Source: Streptococcus pseudopneumoniae (lineage in GTDB: Bacteria; Bacillota; Bacilli; Lactobacillales; Streptococcaceae). Taken from it: a stretch of DNA of 33,725 bases. How positions within the stretch are numbered: the stretch's first letter is position 1; every line of letters begins with the position of its first letter. Both the position numbers and the translations under genes were made by a program. Under the pieces are notes generated by a model. That model had not been told where the DNA came from, made no database searches, and saw only the letters and a program-made list of their open reading frames with translations. The stretch is from assembly GCF_001074975.1 (NCBI RefSeq), contig NZ_JUUO01000108.1, positions 1 through 33,725 of the forward strand. The letters run 5' to 3'. Shown piece after piece: positions 8,853-17,096 of this stretch.

Positions 8853-8957
8853 ATACTCTTCGAAAATCAAATTCAAACCACGTCAGCTTCACCTTGCCGT
8901 ACTCAAGTACAGCCTGCGGCTAGCTTCCTAGTTTGCTCTTTGATTTTCATTGAGTAT
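8853..8957 (+). repeat. BOX element (boxA-boxC, no boxB) in purR leader
   Basis: 105 bp from ATACTCTTCGAAAATC to CATTGAGTAT, with the CCACGTCAGC core, CCTTGCCGTACTCAAG and boxC CCTGCGGCTAGCTTCC. The ends are inverted repeats, with the stem-extending CAAA variant. It ends 20 bp before the purR ATG. Confidence 0.93.
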
Positions 8958-8977
8958 AAATGGAATGGGAAATAGAA

Positions 8978-9805
8978 ATGAAATTAAGAAGAAGTGATCG
9001 GATGGTTGTCATTTCCAACTATTTGATTAATAATCCTTATAAACTAACCAGTCTCAATACTTTTGCTGAAAAGTACGAATCTGCTAAATCATCCATCTCA
9101 GAAGATATCGTCATTATCAAACGCGCCTTTGAGGAAATTGAAATCGGTCATATCCAAACAGTAACTGGGGCCGGCGGAGGTGTCATCTTTACACCATCAA
9201 TCTCAAGTCATGATGCCAAGGAAATGGTTGAGGATTTGCGCGCCAAGTTGTCAGAAAGTGACCGTATCTTGCCAGGTGGTTATATCTACTTGTCAGATTT
9301 GCTTAGCACACCAGCCATCTTGAAAAATATTGGTCGCATTATTGCCAAGAGTTTTATGGACCAAAAAATTGATGCGGTTATGACCGTAGCGACTAAGGGT
9401 GTTCCACTTGCAAATGCAGTTGCCAATGTCCTCAATGTTCCTTTTGTTATTGTGCGCCGTGACCTGAAAATTACCGAAGGTTCAACTGTTAGCGTTAACT
9501 ATGTATCAGGTTCAAGTGGTGACCGTATCGAGAAAATGTTCCTTTCAAAACGTAGTCTTAAAGCAGGCAGCCGTGTTTTGATTGTGGATGACTTCTTGAA
9601 AGGTGGCGGAACTGTCAACGGAATGATTAGTCTCTTGCGCGAGTTCGACTCAGAACTGGCAGGTGTTGCAGTCTTTGCGGATAATGCCCAAGAAGAACGT
9701 GAAAAGCAGTTTGACTACAAGTCACTCTTGAAGGTAACCAATATTGATGTTAAGAACCAAGCCATCGATGTTGAGGTTGGTAATATCTTTGACGAAGATA
9801 AATAA
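8978..9805 (+). CDS. purR: Purine operon regulator PurR
   Basis: 275 residues. An N-terminal winged helix (~1-70, RRSDRMVVISNYLINNPYK) is joined to a phosphoribosyltransferase-like domain that senses PRPP; the PRPP loop VLIVDDFLKGGGT (D204, D205) is intact. In Bacillus PurR represses purine genes; in lactococci and streptococci it mainly activates them at PurBoxes. The start MKLRRSDR is chosen by family alignment, with a weak GGGA 8 nt upstream; an ATG at 8960 is in frame but has a poorer SD. The leader is unusual: promoter and gene are separated by a BOX element. Confidence 0.95.
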   Translation: MKLRRSDRMVVISNYLINNPYKLTSLNTFAEKYESAKSSISEDIVIIKRAFEEIEIGHIQTVTGAGGGVIFTPSISSHDAKEMVEDLRAKLSESDRILPGGYIYLSDLLSTPAILKNIGRIIAKSFMDQKIDAVMTVATKGVPLANAVANVLNVPFVIVRRDLKITEGSTVSVNYVSGSSGDRIEKMFLSKRSLKAGSRVLIVDDFLKGGGTVNGMISLLREFDSELAGVAVFADNAQEEREKQFDYKSLLKVTNIDVKNQAIDVEVGNIFDEDK

Positions 9806-9816
9806 GAGATAGAACT

Positions 9817-9848
9817 AAAGGTTGGAACGATTGTCCCAGCCTTTCTTT
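9817..9848 (+). terminator. Intrinsic terminator after purR
   Basis: AAAGGTTGG (9817-9825) pairs with CCAGCCTTT (9836-9844), one G-U pair, followed by a mixed CTTTG tail. Moderate strength. Confidence 0.65.
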
Positions 9849-9871
9849 GCAAATAGAATAGAAGGAAGCTT

Positions 9872-11122
9872 ATGAAAACACCATTTATCAATAAAGAAGA
9901 CTTAGAAGCGATTGTTGCTGAGTTCCCGACTCCCTTTCACTTGTATGATGAGAAGGGGATTCGTGAGAAGGCCAGAGCCGTCAACCAAGCCTTTTCGTGG
10001 AACAAGGGCTTTAAGGAATACTTTGCAGTTAAAGCTACTCCAACCCCAGCCATTTTGAAAATCCTCCAAGAGGAAGGCTGTGGTGTGGACTGCTCTAGTT
10101 ATGTGGAGCTTTTGATGAGTCATAAACTGGATTTTCCCGGTTCTGAGATTATGTTCTCTTCAAACAATACGCCAGACAAGGAATATGCCTATGCGCGTGA
10201 ATTGGGGGCGACCATTAACTTGGATGCCTTTGAAGATATTGAACATCTGGAGAGAGCAGTAGGCATTCCAGAAATCATCTCATGTCGTTATAATCCTGGC
10301 GGTGTTTTTGAACTGGGGACAGACATTATGGATAATCCTGGCGAGGCTAAGTTTGGCATGACCAAGGACCAGCTCTTTAAAGCCTTTGCTATTTTGAAGG
10401 AAAAAGGAGCTAAGACCTTTGGGATTCACTCCTTCCTAGCGTCTAATACCGTGACCCATCTCTATTATCCAGAATTGGCGCGTCAGCTCTTTGAATTGGC
10501 TGTTGAAATCAAAGAAAAGTTGGGCATTTCGCTAGACTTTATCAATCTTTCTGGCGGTATTGGTGTCAATTATCGTCCTGAGCAGGAGCCAAATGATATT
10601 GACTTGATTGGTGAGGGAGTGCGTAAGGTGTATGAAGAGGTTCTTACCCCATCAGGTCTTGATCAGGTCAAGATTTTTACCGAATTGGGTCGCTTTATGC
10701 TAGCCCCTCACGGTGCTTTGGTCACAAGAGTCACTCATAAGAAGAAAACCTACCGTACCTATCTGGGTGTGGATGCATCAGCAGTCAACCTTATGCGTCC
10801 AGCCATGTATGGAGCCTACCACCATATTACCAATCTGACTCATCCAGAAGGACCAGCTGAAGTGGTAGATGTGGTTGGTTCACTCTGTGAAAACAATGAT
10901 AAATTTGCAGTGAATCGCGAACTGCCTCATACAGAAATCGGTGATTTGCTGGTCATTCATGATACAGGTGCTCACGGTTTTTCAATGGGCTACCAGTACA
11001 ATGCCAAACTTCGTTCTGCGGAAATCCTCTATACCGAAGAAGGGAAAGTCCGTCAAATCCGCCGTGCAGAGCGCCCTGAGGACTACTTTGCAACCTTGTA
11101 TGGCTTTGATTTTGAAAAATAA
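9872..11122 (+). CDS. lysA: PLP-dependent decarboxylase, diaminopimelate decarboxylase type (LysA)
   Basis: 416 residues, group IV (alanine-racemase-fold) decarboxylase. PLP-lysine K54 in YFAVKATP, then NLSGGIGVNY, ELGRFMLAPHG, the catalytic-cysteine region GSLCENND, and GDLLVIHDTGAHGFSMGYQYN, where the tyrosine contacts PLP. This pattern fits meso-DAP decarboxylase, the last step to lysine, rather than ornithine decarboxylase. The classical CESGD box reads CENND here, so a related substrate such as carboxynorspermidine is possible. GAAGGAAG precedes the ATG. It stands alone, with no other lysine gene nearby. Confidence 0.78.
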   Translation: MKTPFINKEDLEAIVAEFPTPFHLYDEKGIREKARAVNQAFSWNKGFKEYFAVKATPTPAILKILQEEGCGVDCSSYVELLMSHKLDFPGSEIMFSSNNTPDKEYAYARELGATINLDAFEDIEHLERAVGIPEIISCRYNPGGVFELGTDIMDNPGEAKFGMTKDQLFKAFAILKEKGAKTFGIHSFLASNTVTHLYYPELARQLFELAVEIKEKLGISLDFINLSGGIGVNYRPEQEPNDIDLIGEGVRKVYEEVLTPSGLDQVKIFTELGRFMLAPHGALVTRVTHKKKTYRTYLGVDASAVNLMRPAMYGAYHHITNLTHPEGPAEVVDVVGSLCENNDKFAVNRELPHTEIGDLLVIHDTGAHGFSMGYQYNAKLRSAEILYTEEGKVRQIRRAERPEDYFATLYGFDFEK

Positions 11123-11185
11123 AATGATAATTAATTGAAAATGAAATTGAAAAACAGATTGCTTTCTAAAAAATAGGCAAAAATC

Positions 11186-11213
11186 TTGTTTTTCTTTCAA
11201 GTCGTGATATAAT
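11186..11213 (+). promoter_or_regulatory. Promoter of pflA
   Basis: TGA-TATAAT (-10 at 11208-11213), with TTGTTT at 11186-11191 as a possible -35 (16-bp spacer). Confidence 0.7.
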
Positions 11214-11219
11214 AAAACT

Positions 11220-11233
11220 ATAAAACGTTTTCA
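11220..11233 (+). promoter_or_regulatory. Candidate cre (CcpA) site at the pflA start point
   Basis: ATAAAACGTTTTCA fits 12 of 14 positions of the cre consensus TGWAARCGYTWNCW. It lies at the predicted transcription start, where CcpA binding would block initiation. CcpA control of mixed-acid fermentation genes is usual in streptococci. Confidence 0.5.
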
Positions 11234-11247
11234 AGGAAGGTAACGAT

Positions 11248-12042
11248 ATGTCTGAAGAAACAATTGATTATGGACAAGTGACAGGAATGGTGCATTCGAC
11301 AGAAAGCTTTGGGGCGGTAGATGGCCCTGGTATTCGCTTTATTGTCTTTTTGCAAGGCTGTCAGATGCGTTGCCAATATTGCCATAACCCAGATACTTGG
11401 GCTATGGAAACCAATAAATCTCGCGTACGAACAGTAGATGATGTTCTAGAAGAAGCGCTTCGTTATCGTGGTTTCTGGGGAGACAAAGGAGGCATTACAG
11501 TCAGTGGTGGTGAAGCTCTTCTCCAAATTGATTTCTTGATTGCTCTCTTTACCAAGGCAAAAGAAAAAGGTATTCACTGTACCTTGGATACTTGTGCCCT
11601 TCCATTCCGTAACAAACCACGCTATCTAGAAAAGTTCAACAAGCTCATGGCTGTGACAGACTTGGTTCTCCTTGACATCAAGGAAATCAACGAAGCACAG
11701 CACAAGATTGTCACTAGCCAAACTAATAAAAATATCTTGGCCTGTGCCCAGTATCTATCAGATATTGGAAAACCTGTCTGGATTCGTCACGTGCTAGTTC
11801 CAGGTTTGACAGACAGAGATGATGACTTGATTGAACTTGGTAAGTTCGTCAAGACCCTCAAAAATGTGGATAAGTTTGAAATTCTGCCTTATCATACCAT
11901 GGGTGAGTTCAAATGGCGTGAATTGGGAATTCCATATTCACTCGAAGGGGTCAAACCTCCAACAGCAGACCGCGTCAAGAATGCTAAAAAACTCATGGAT
12001 ACCGAAAGTTACCAAGACTATATGAAACGTGTACATGGATAA
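11248..12042 (+). CDS. pflA: Pyruvate formate-lyase activating enzyme
   Basis: 264 residues, a radical-SAM enzyme that installs the glycyl radical on pyruvate formate-lyase under anaerobic conditions. The cluster motif C-x3-C-x2-C is C38, C42, C45 (GCQMRCQYCHNPDTW). The SAM-binding GGITVSGGE and the FHTMGEFKW-like C-terminus (ILPYHTMGEFKWREL) are typical. SD AAGGAAGG overlaps a possible cre. It is monocistronic between its own promoter and a bidirectional terminator, and pfl itself is not in the window. Confidence 0.96.
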   Translation: MSEETIDYGQVTGMVHSTESFGAVDGPGIRFIVFLQGCQMRCQYCHNPDTWAMETNKSRVRTVDDVLEEALRYRGFWGDKGGITVSGGEALLQIDFLIALFTKAKEKGIHCTLDTCALPFRNKPRYLEKFNKLMAVTDLVLLDIKEINEAQHKIVTSQTNKNILACAQYLSDIGKPVWIRHVLVPGLTDRDDDLIELGKFVKTLKNVDKFEILPYHTMGEFKWRELGIPYSLEGVKPPTADRVKNAKKLMDTESYQDYMKRVHG

Positions 12043-12080
12043 AAAAGAAGCCTGATGGAAACATTGGGCTTTTGACTTGC

Positions 12081-12115
12081 AAAAAGACTTAGCAAATCAG
12101 CTAAGCCTTTTTCTT
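12081..12115. terminator. Bidirectional terminator between pflA and yidC
   Basis: AAAAAG-A-CTTAGC / GCTAAG-C-CTTTTT with a 6-nt loop. It serves the convergent pflA (plus) and yidC (minus) transcripts. Confidence 0.9.
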
Positions 12116-12116
12116 A

Positions 12117-13043
12117 TTATCTCGAACGTTGTTTTCCAGCGTTGCGATTTTTGTGTTTTTTCTTGCTTGTGATAGCAGCTGGTTGTTCAGGGGTAACGTC
12201 TTTTCTTCCACTTGGTGTAGAGAAAGCACTTGCTTTTGGTGGGTTCTTGGCTAGTTCTTCACGGACTTTTTTGCGAAGTTTTGGACGAACGATATAGTTG
12301 ACGATAAACTGTTGGAGAATCATCATGAAACCACCGACAACCCAGTAAAGTGTAACACTGGCTGGTGAGAAGAGGGAGAAGACGACAATCATGAGTGGGC
12401 TCATGTAAATCATTTTCTTGATTTGTTCTCTTTGCATTTCATCTTCTACTCCGTGAAGTGAAAGGAGCGATTGAAGATAGTAAAGGATACCAGCGAAGGC
12501 AACTAAAATCATACTTGGAGAACCTAGAGGAATTCCTAGGTAACTTGCTTGAGCAACACCTTCAGTATGTTGGGCAGCAAAGTAGATAGCAGAGAAGAAA
12601 GGCATTTGAAGGAGGACAGGGAAGCATCCTACACCACCAAACATGCTAATACCGTGCTCTTTTTGAGCAGCAAAGAGAGCTTGTTGGGCTTCGAGTTTTT
12701 CTTCTTGAGTAGTTGCTTCTTTGAGACGCGTTTGGTGTGGCTCAAGGACGTGCTTAAGGGCGTTCATCTTTTCAGAGTGAAGCGTTGCCTTCCATGATTG
12801 GTAGATACCAAGTGGCAAGATAATCAAGCGCACGATAATGGTTACGATGATGATACCAACCCCAAAACCAAGTCCCTTGTCATTGGCGAAGTACTTGATA
12901 GCTTCAGCCATAGGTGCTCCGATCGTATTCCAAATAAATCCTGTTGGCTGGCCTGTGGCTTTATCGACATTGACACAGCCAGTTAAGACTAGCAACATAG
13001 CCACTCCCATAGCCGAGAGTGCAAAACGTTTAATAGATTTCAC
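12117..13043 (-). CDS. yidC2: Membrane protein insertase YidC2 (lipoprotein, Oxa1 family)
   Basis: 308 residues. The lipoprotein signal ends in LVLTGC (C23). The Oxa1 core has five hydrophobic segments, the conserved arginine in the first cytosolic-side groove helix (VTIIVRLIILPLG) and a helical hairpin (~95-135). The tail is basic (SKKKHKNRNAGKQRSR), the mark of the YidC2 paralogue, which binds ribosomes; YidC1 lacks it. The start is GTG at 13043, supported by AAGGAA 8-9 nt upstream. It lies 77 bp after acyP on the same strand. A TATAAT at 13071-13066 (minus) may be its own promoter, but no good -35 is seen. Confidence 0.94.
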   Translation of the reverse strand: MKSIKRFALSAMGVAMLLVLTGCVNVDKATGQPTGFIWNTIGAPMAEAIKYFANDKGLGFGVGIIIVTIIVRLIILPLGIYQSWKATLHSEKMNALKHVLEPHQTRLKEATTQEEKLEAQQALFAAQKEHGISMFGGVGCFPVLLQMPFFSAIYFAAQHTEGVAQASYLGIPLGSPSMILVAFAGILYYLQSLLSLHGVEDEMQREQIKKMIYMSPLMIVVFSLFSPASVTLYWVVGGFMMILQQFIVNYIVRPKLRKKVREELAKNPPKASAFSTPSGRKDVTPEQPAAITSKKKHKNRNAGKQRSR

Positions 13044-13120
13044 TGTTTTTATTCCTTCTTTAAAAATTATACCTTTCTATTCTACTGTTTTTTTACAAAA
13101 TATACAATAGTTCTAGAGAC

Positions 13121-13399
13121 CTAATTTGCGATTTTAAAGTCAGGGTAAGGAGGAAAGTTGCTTAATTTGACATCCAAGTAGCTTACTTTTGAAAAAGGTG
13201 TCGGTCCTTTTCTGATTTCTTGGATAAATTTCGCTATGATAGCAGATGAGTCTGCTTGAGCTAAGATTTCGACTGTACCATCGTCGTTATTCCATACCCG
13301 ACCTGTGATGCCACCAATTTCAAGCGCCAAGCTGTAAACACCCCAACGAAAGCCGACTCCCTGCACCCTACCTTGGGCAATCATTCTAACCTTTTGCAT
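13121..13399 (-). CDS. acyP: Acylphosphatase
   Basis: 92 residues, full length for the family. It hydrolyses carboxyl-phosphate bonds such as acetyl-phosphate. The signature GRVQGVGFR (10-18, catalytic Arg18) and the second signature around GRVWNNDDGTVEI (catalytic Asn) are present. SD AAAGGGG precedes the ATG. It is divergent from the trmH-type gene, and the two share an overlapping promoter region. Linkage with yidC2 downstream on the same strand suggests joint transcription. Confidence 0.94.
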   Translation of the reverse strand: MQKVRMIAQGRVQGVGFRWGVYSLALEIGGITGRVWNNDDGTVEILAQADSSAIIAKFIQEIRKGPTPFSKVSYLDVKLSNFPPYPDFKIAN

Positions 13400-13417
13400 A
13401 CCAAACCCCTTTGATTG

Positions 13418-13426
13418 TGTTATAAT
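13418..13426 (+). promoter_or_regulatory. Extended -10 promoter of the trmH-type gene (leaderless)
   Basis: TGT-TATAAT; only 6 nt separate it from the ATG, so transcription should begin at or next to the start codon. No SD fits in this space. Confidence 0.75.
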
Positions 13427-13446
13427 ATTTCTATGACTATTATAAC
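13419..13446. repeat. Perfect 9-bp inverted repeat with -10 boxes for both directions
   Basis: GTTATAATA (13419-13427) and TATTATAAC (13438-13446) with a 10-nt spacer. Each arm holds a TATAAT, one for trmH (plus) and one for acyP (minus). The trmH ATG sits at the centre. Confidence 0.8.
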
Positions 13447-14173
13447 CTCAAAAGCCAATTCTGTGGTAAAAAATGCCAAGAAATTACACCAAAAAAAATA
13501 TCGCAAGTCTGCTTATCTGATTGAAGGCTGGCACTTGTTTGAAGAAGCTGCTCAAGCTGGAGTTACGATTGAGAAAATCTTTGCCCTAGAAAATTACCGA
13601 GAACGGTTAGCTTCTTTTCCGCAAACTGTCTGGGTTTCAGAGGATATTTTGCTAGATTTGGCTGATTCTCAGACTCCACAGGGAATTGTTGCGGTGGTTC
13701 AAAAAGTAGAAGTAGGACAAGCTGATTTTAGTCAGGGCAAGTTCTTGTTTTTGGAAGATGTGCAAGATCCTGGTAATGTGGGAACTATCATTCGGACTGC
13801 GGATGCAGCAGGTTTTACTGGAGTAATTGTTTCAGATAAATCGGCAGATATCTACAGTCTCAAGACTCTACGTTCCATGCAAGGCAGTCATTTTCATCTG
13901 CCTATTTACAGGATGTCTAGTCAAGCGCTTCTTGAGGAAGCTAAAAAGGCTGGTATCCCAGTGCTGGCAACAACCCTATCTAAATATTCTATTGATTACA
14001 GAGAACTGCCTTCTATAGAAAATTTTGTACTAGTTATGGGAAATGAGGGTCAAGGAATTAGTCCCCTTATGACTGAAAGTGCAGACCAGTTGGTCCATAT
14101 TAGCATGAAGGGGCAGGCCGAGAGTTTGAATGTTGCGGTTGCAGCCGGTATTTTAATTTTCCATTTAAGCTAA
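13433..14173 (+). CDS. RNA 2'-O-methyltransferase, SpoU/TrmH family
   Basis: 246 residues. The N-terminal substrate-binding domain (~1-95, KKYRKSAYLIEGWHLFEEA) is followed by the SPOUT knot, with LFLEDVQDPGNVGTIIRTADAAG (motif 1, Asn and Arg), LVMGNEGQGI (motif 2) and SLNVAVAAGI (motif 3). These motifs define ribose 2'-O-methylation of tRNA or rRNA; the target nucleotide cannot be read from sequence. The start at 13433 agrees with family N-termini; an in-frame TTG at 13415 lies upstream of and inside the -10 box. There is no SD, so it is probably leaderless. Confidence 0.93.
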   Translation: MTIITSKANSVVKNAKKLHQKKYRKSAYLIEGWHLFEEAAQAGVTIEKIFALENYRERLASFPQTVWVSEDILLDLADSQTPQGIVAVVQKVEVGQADFSQGKFLFLEDVQDPGNVGTIIRTADAAGFTGVIVSDKSADIYSLKTLRSMQGSHFHLPIYRMSSQALLEEAKKAGIPVLATTLSKYSIDYRELPSIENFVLVMGNEGQGISPLMTESADQLVHISMKGQAESLNVAVAAGILIFHLS

Positions 14174-14186
14174 TTTTAACTTTCTT

Positions 14187-14195
14187 TGTTATAAT
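14187..14195 (+). promoter_or_regulatory. Extended -10 promoter of BI-1 family gene
   Basis: TGT-TATAAT, 32 nt before the ATG; no -35 recognised. Confidence 0.7.
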
Positions 14196-14227
14196 CAAGG
14201 AAAGCCATTCATAGAAAAGGAGAAAAG

Positions 14228-14911
14228 ATGAATCACACTATTATTCACGACCGCGCAGGTCTTAATCAATTTTACGCTAAAGTTTATGCCTTTGTTGGTC
14301 TGGGAATAGGACTATCCGCTTTGGTATCAGGTCTTATGTTGACGGTCTTTCAGTCTCAGTTGGTTTACTTTTTGATGCAAGGGCGTCTCTGGTTGACCAT
14401 TGCAACCTTTGCGGAGCTAGCACTAGTCTTCGTTGCTAGTAACATGGCCTTAAAGAATAGTCCAGCGGCTCTTCCAGTATTTTTGCTTTACTCTGTTTTA
14501 AACGGTTTTACACTCAGTTTTGTGGTGGCCTTCTATACTCCGGGTACAGTTTTATCTGCCTTTGTGTCGAGCGCCCTTCTCTTCTTTGTCATGGCGGCAG
14601 TGGGCATGTTCACCAAGAAAGATTTGAGTGGCCTTGGTCGGGCTATGATGGCGGCTCTTATCGGTTTGCTGATTGCCATGGTAGTTAATATTTTCTTGGC
14701 TAGTGGTTTCTTTGATTATATGATCAGCGTAGCCATGGTCTTGGTCTTCTCTGGGCTGATTGCTTGGGACAACCAAAGGATTTGTCTTGCCTATGAACAA
14801 TCACAAGGTCGTGTAGCGACAGGTTGGGTTGTGTCAATGGCTCTCAGTATCTATCTTGATTTTATCAATCTTTTCCTAAGTATTCTACGTATCTTTGGTC
14901 GTAATGACTAG
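14228..14911 (+). CDS. Bax inhibitor-1 / YccA family membrane protein
   Basis: 227 residues with about seven hydrophobic segments and very short loops. The family pattern at the C-terminus, LIAWDNQRI then ALSIYLDFINLFLSILRIFG, is clear. Bacillus YetJ of this family is a pH-sensitive calcium leak; a role in FtsH-linked quality control is known for E. coli YccA. The role here is not known. SD AAAGGAG lies 6 nt before the ATG. Monocistronic by its own promoter and terminator. Confidence 0.93.
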   Translation: MNHTIIHDRAGLNQFYAKVYAFVGLGIGLSALVSGLMLTVFQSQLVYFLMQGRLWLTIATFAELALVFVASNMALKNSPAALPVFLLYSVLNGFTLSFVVAFYTPGTVLSAFVSSALLFFVMAAVGMFTKKDLSGLGRAMMAALIGLLIAMVVNIFLASGFFDYMISVAMVLVFSGLIAWDNQRICLAYEQSQGRVATGWVVSMALSIYLDFINLFLSILRIFGRND

Positions 14912-14923
14912 AAGGTACCTAAC

Positions 14924-14953
14924 ATCAGTGTTCGAAGGAGCCCTGATTTTTTT
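14924..14953 (+). terminator. Terminator after BI-1 family gene
   Basis: ATCAG / CTGAT short stem with a 14-nt loop, followed by seven T. The stem is weak but the T-run is good. Confidence 0.6.
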
Positions 14954-14986
14954 AAAATTTCTCTTTTCTTTTCTCGAAAATAGGTG

Positions 14987-14992
14987 TATAAT
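14987..14992 (+). promoter_or_regulatory. Promoter (-10) of asnA
   Basis: TATAAT preceded directly by GTG rather than a true TGn; it lies 29 nt before the ATG. Confidence 0.6.
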
Positions 14993-15021
14993 GCTTTTAA
15001 CTAATTTTTGAGGAGTAGTTT

Positions 15022-16014
15022 ATGAAGAAAAGTTTTATCCATCAACAAGAAGAAATTTCCTTTGTCAAAAACACTTTTACCCAGTATTTGAAAGATAAGT
15101 TAGAAGTTGTCGAAGTTCAAGGTCCTATCTTGAGTAGGGTTGGCGACGGGATGCAGGATAATTTATCAGGTGTGGAGAATGCCGTATCGGTCAAGGTTCT
15201 TCAAATTCCTGATGCTACTTATGAAGTGGTGCACTCACTTGCTAAATGGAAACGCCATACCTTGGCTCGTTTTGGTTTCGGTGAGGGTGAAGGTCTTTTT
15301 GTTAACATGAAGGCCCTTCGTCCAGACGAAGATTCGCTGGATGCGACCCACTCTGTTTATGTTGACCAGTGGGACTGGGAAAAAGTCATTCCAAATGGTC
15401 AACGTAACATTGCTTACCTAAAAGAAACAGTTGAGAAGATTTACAAGGCTATTCGCCTTACTGAGCTAGCTGTTGAAGCCCGCTATGACATCGAATCAAT
15501 CTTGCCAAAACAAATCACTTTTATCCATACAGAAGAGTTGGTAGAACGCTACCCAGACTTGACACCGAAAGAACGTGAAAATGCTATCTGTAAAGAATTT
15601 GGTGCTGTTTTCTTGATTGGTATCGGTGGCGAGTTGCCAGATGGTAAACCGCACGATGGACGTGCACCAGACTACGATGACTGGACAAGTGAGTCTGAAA
15701 ATGGCTACAAGGGTCTAAATGGTGATATTCTTGTCTGGAATGAATCTTTAGGTGGAGCCTTTGAGTTGTCCTCTATGGGAATCCGTGTAGATGAAGAAAC
15801 GCTTCGCCGTCAGGTTGCTATTACAGGTGATGAAGACCGCTTGGAATTGGAATGGCACAAGGCTTTGTTGAATGGCCTATTCCCATTGACAATCGGTGGA
15901 GGAATTGGACAATCTCGTATGGCCATGTTCCTTCTTCGTAAGAAACACATCGGAGAAGTGCAAACAAGTGTTTGGCCTCAAGAAGTCCGCGATACTTACG
16001 AAAATATTTTGTAG
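15022..16014 (+). CDS. asnA: Aspartate-ammonia ligase (asparagine synthetase A)
   Basis: 330 residues, full length. It makes asparagine from aspartate, ammonia and ATP. It is a class II aminoacyl-tRNA-synthetase-like fold: [19 protein letters not shown] near the N-terminus, [21 protein letters not shown], and the C-terminal motif-3-like [22 protein letters not shown] is well placed. Flanked by its own promoter and terminator, so it is a single-gene unit. Confidence 0.97.
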   Translation: MKKSFIHQQEEISFVKNTFTQYLKDKLEVVEVQGPILSRVGDGMQDNLSGVENAVSVKVLQIPDATYEVVHSLAKWKRHTLARFGFGEGEGLFVNMKALRPDEDSLDATHSVYVDQWDWEKVIPNGQRNIAYLKETVEKIYKAIRLTELAVEARYDIESILPKQITFIHTEELVERYPDLTPKERENAICKEFGAVFLIGIGGELPDGKPHDGRAPDYDDWTSESENGYKGLNGDILVWNESLGGAFELSSMGIRVDEETLRRQVAITGDEDRLELEWHKALLNGLFPLTIGGGIGQSRMAMFLLRKKHIGEVQTSVWPQEVRDTYENIL

Positions 16015-16018
16015 AGAA

Positions 16019-16041
16019 TCGAACCGCAAGGTTCGGTTTTC
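16019..16041 (+). terminator. Terminator after asnA
   Basis: CGAACC-GCAA-GGTTCG, a 6-bp stem with a GNRA-like tetraloop, followed by GTTTTCTTTCT. Confidence 0.75.
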
Positions 16042-16062
16042 TTTCTCTTTTCGCTCATAATT

Positions 16063-16071
16063 TGGTATAAT
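16063..16071 (+). promoter_or_regulatory. Extended -10 promoter of rsmD (leaderless)
   Basis: TGG-TATAAT ends 7 nt before the rsmD ATG. The predicted first transcribed base is the start codon or its neighbour. Confidence 0.75.
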
Positions 16072-16078
16072 AAACGGT

Positions 16079-16618
16079 ATGAAAATCGTATCAGGAATCT
16101 ATGGGGGACGCCCCCTCAAGACACTAGAAGGCAAGACGACAAGACCTACTTCGGATAAGGTTAGGGGAGCTATTTTTAATATGATTGGTCCCTATTTTGA
16201 AGGGGGACGAGTCTTGGACCTGTATGCAGGTAGTGGTGGTTTATCTATCGAGGCAGTATCGCGTGGCATATCCAGCGCTGTTTTGGTAGAGCGAGACCGT
16301 AAAGCTCAGACCATCGTGGCTGAAAATATTCAGATGACCAAGGAAGTTGGAAAATTTCAACTCCTCAAGATGGATGCAGAAAGGGCCTTGGAACAGGTAT
16401 CTGAGGAATTTGACCTCATTTTCTTAGACCCTCCTTATGCCAAGGAACAAATCGTAGCAGATATTGAAAAAATGGCTGAGAGAGCGCTTTTTTCTGAAGA
16501 TGTCATGGTCGTGTGTGAGACGGATAAGGCCGTTGAACTTCCAGAAGAAATTGCCTGCCTGGGCATCTGGAAGGAAAAAATTTATGGAATTAGTAAGGTG
16601 ACAGTCTATGTCAGATAA
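16079..16618 (+). CDS. rsmD: 16S rRNA (guanine-N2)-methyltransferase RsmD
   Basis: 179 residues. It methylates G966 (E. coli numbering) of 16S rRNA. The N-terminus [34 protein letters not shown] motif [15 protein letters not shown] and catalytic DPPY (117-120) are all present. No SD: only AAACGGT separates the -10 from the ATG. It overlaps coaD by 11 bp; the rsmD-coaD-PDZ protease order is conserved in many Bacillota. Confidence 0.96.
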   Translation: MKIVSGIYGGRPLKTLEGKTTRPTSDKVRGAIFNMIGPYFEGGRVLDLYAGSGGLSIEAVSRGISSAVLVERDRKAQTIVAENIQMTKEVGKFQLLKMDAERALEQVSEEFDLIFLDPPYAKEQIVADIEKMAERALFSEDVMVVCETDKAVELPEEIACLGIWKEKIYGISKVTVYVR

Positions 16619-17096
16619 GGTTGGCTTATTCACAGGCTCATTTGATCCGATGACAAATGGGCATTTGGATATGATTGAACGGGCGAGCAGACTTTTTGAT
16701 AAGCTCTATGTTGGTATTTTTTTTAATCCCCACAAACAAGGATTTCTTCCTATCGAAAATCGTAAACGGGGGTTAGAAAAGGCTGTGAAACATTTGGAAA
16801 ATGTTGAAGTTGTGTCTTCTCATGATGAATTGGTGGTTGATGTTGCAAAAAGACTGGGTGCTACTTGTCTAGTGCGGGGCTTGAGAAATGCGTCGGATTT
16901 GCAATATGAAGCCAGTTTTGATTACTACAACCATCAGCTGTCTCCTGATATAGAGACCATTTATTTACATAGCCGACCTGAACATCTTTATATCAGTTCA
17001 TCAGGTGTTAGAGAACTTTTGAAGTTTGGTCAGGGTATTGCCTGCTATGTTCCTGAGAGTATTTTGGAGGAAATAAGAAATGAAAAAAAAGATTAG
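16608..17096 (+). CDS. coaD: Phosphopantetheine adenylyltransferase
   Basis: 162 residues, the usual size. It makes dephospho-CoA from 4'-phosphopantetheine and ATP, the next-to-last step to CoA. Nucleotidyltransferase motif TNGH (16-19, in [10 protein letters not shown]), [12 protein letters not shown], and ISSSGVREL near the C-terminus are diagnostic. It begins inside rsmD and ends inside sepM (17-bp overlap), so the three are probably translationally coupled. Confidence 0.97.
   Translation: MSDKVGLFTGSFDPMTNGHLDMIERASRLFDKLYVGIFFNPHKQGFLPIENRKRGLEKAVKHLENVEVVSSHDELVVDVAKRLGATCLVRGLRNASDLQYEASFDYYNHQLSPDIETIYLHSRPEHLYISSSGVRELLKFGQGIACYVPESILEEIRNEKKD

Noticed and set aside
9073-9080. TACGAATC inside purR as a competence box
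   Set aside because: Within coding sequence and lacking the final A; no downstream gene start.
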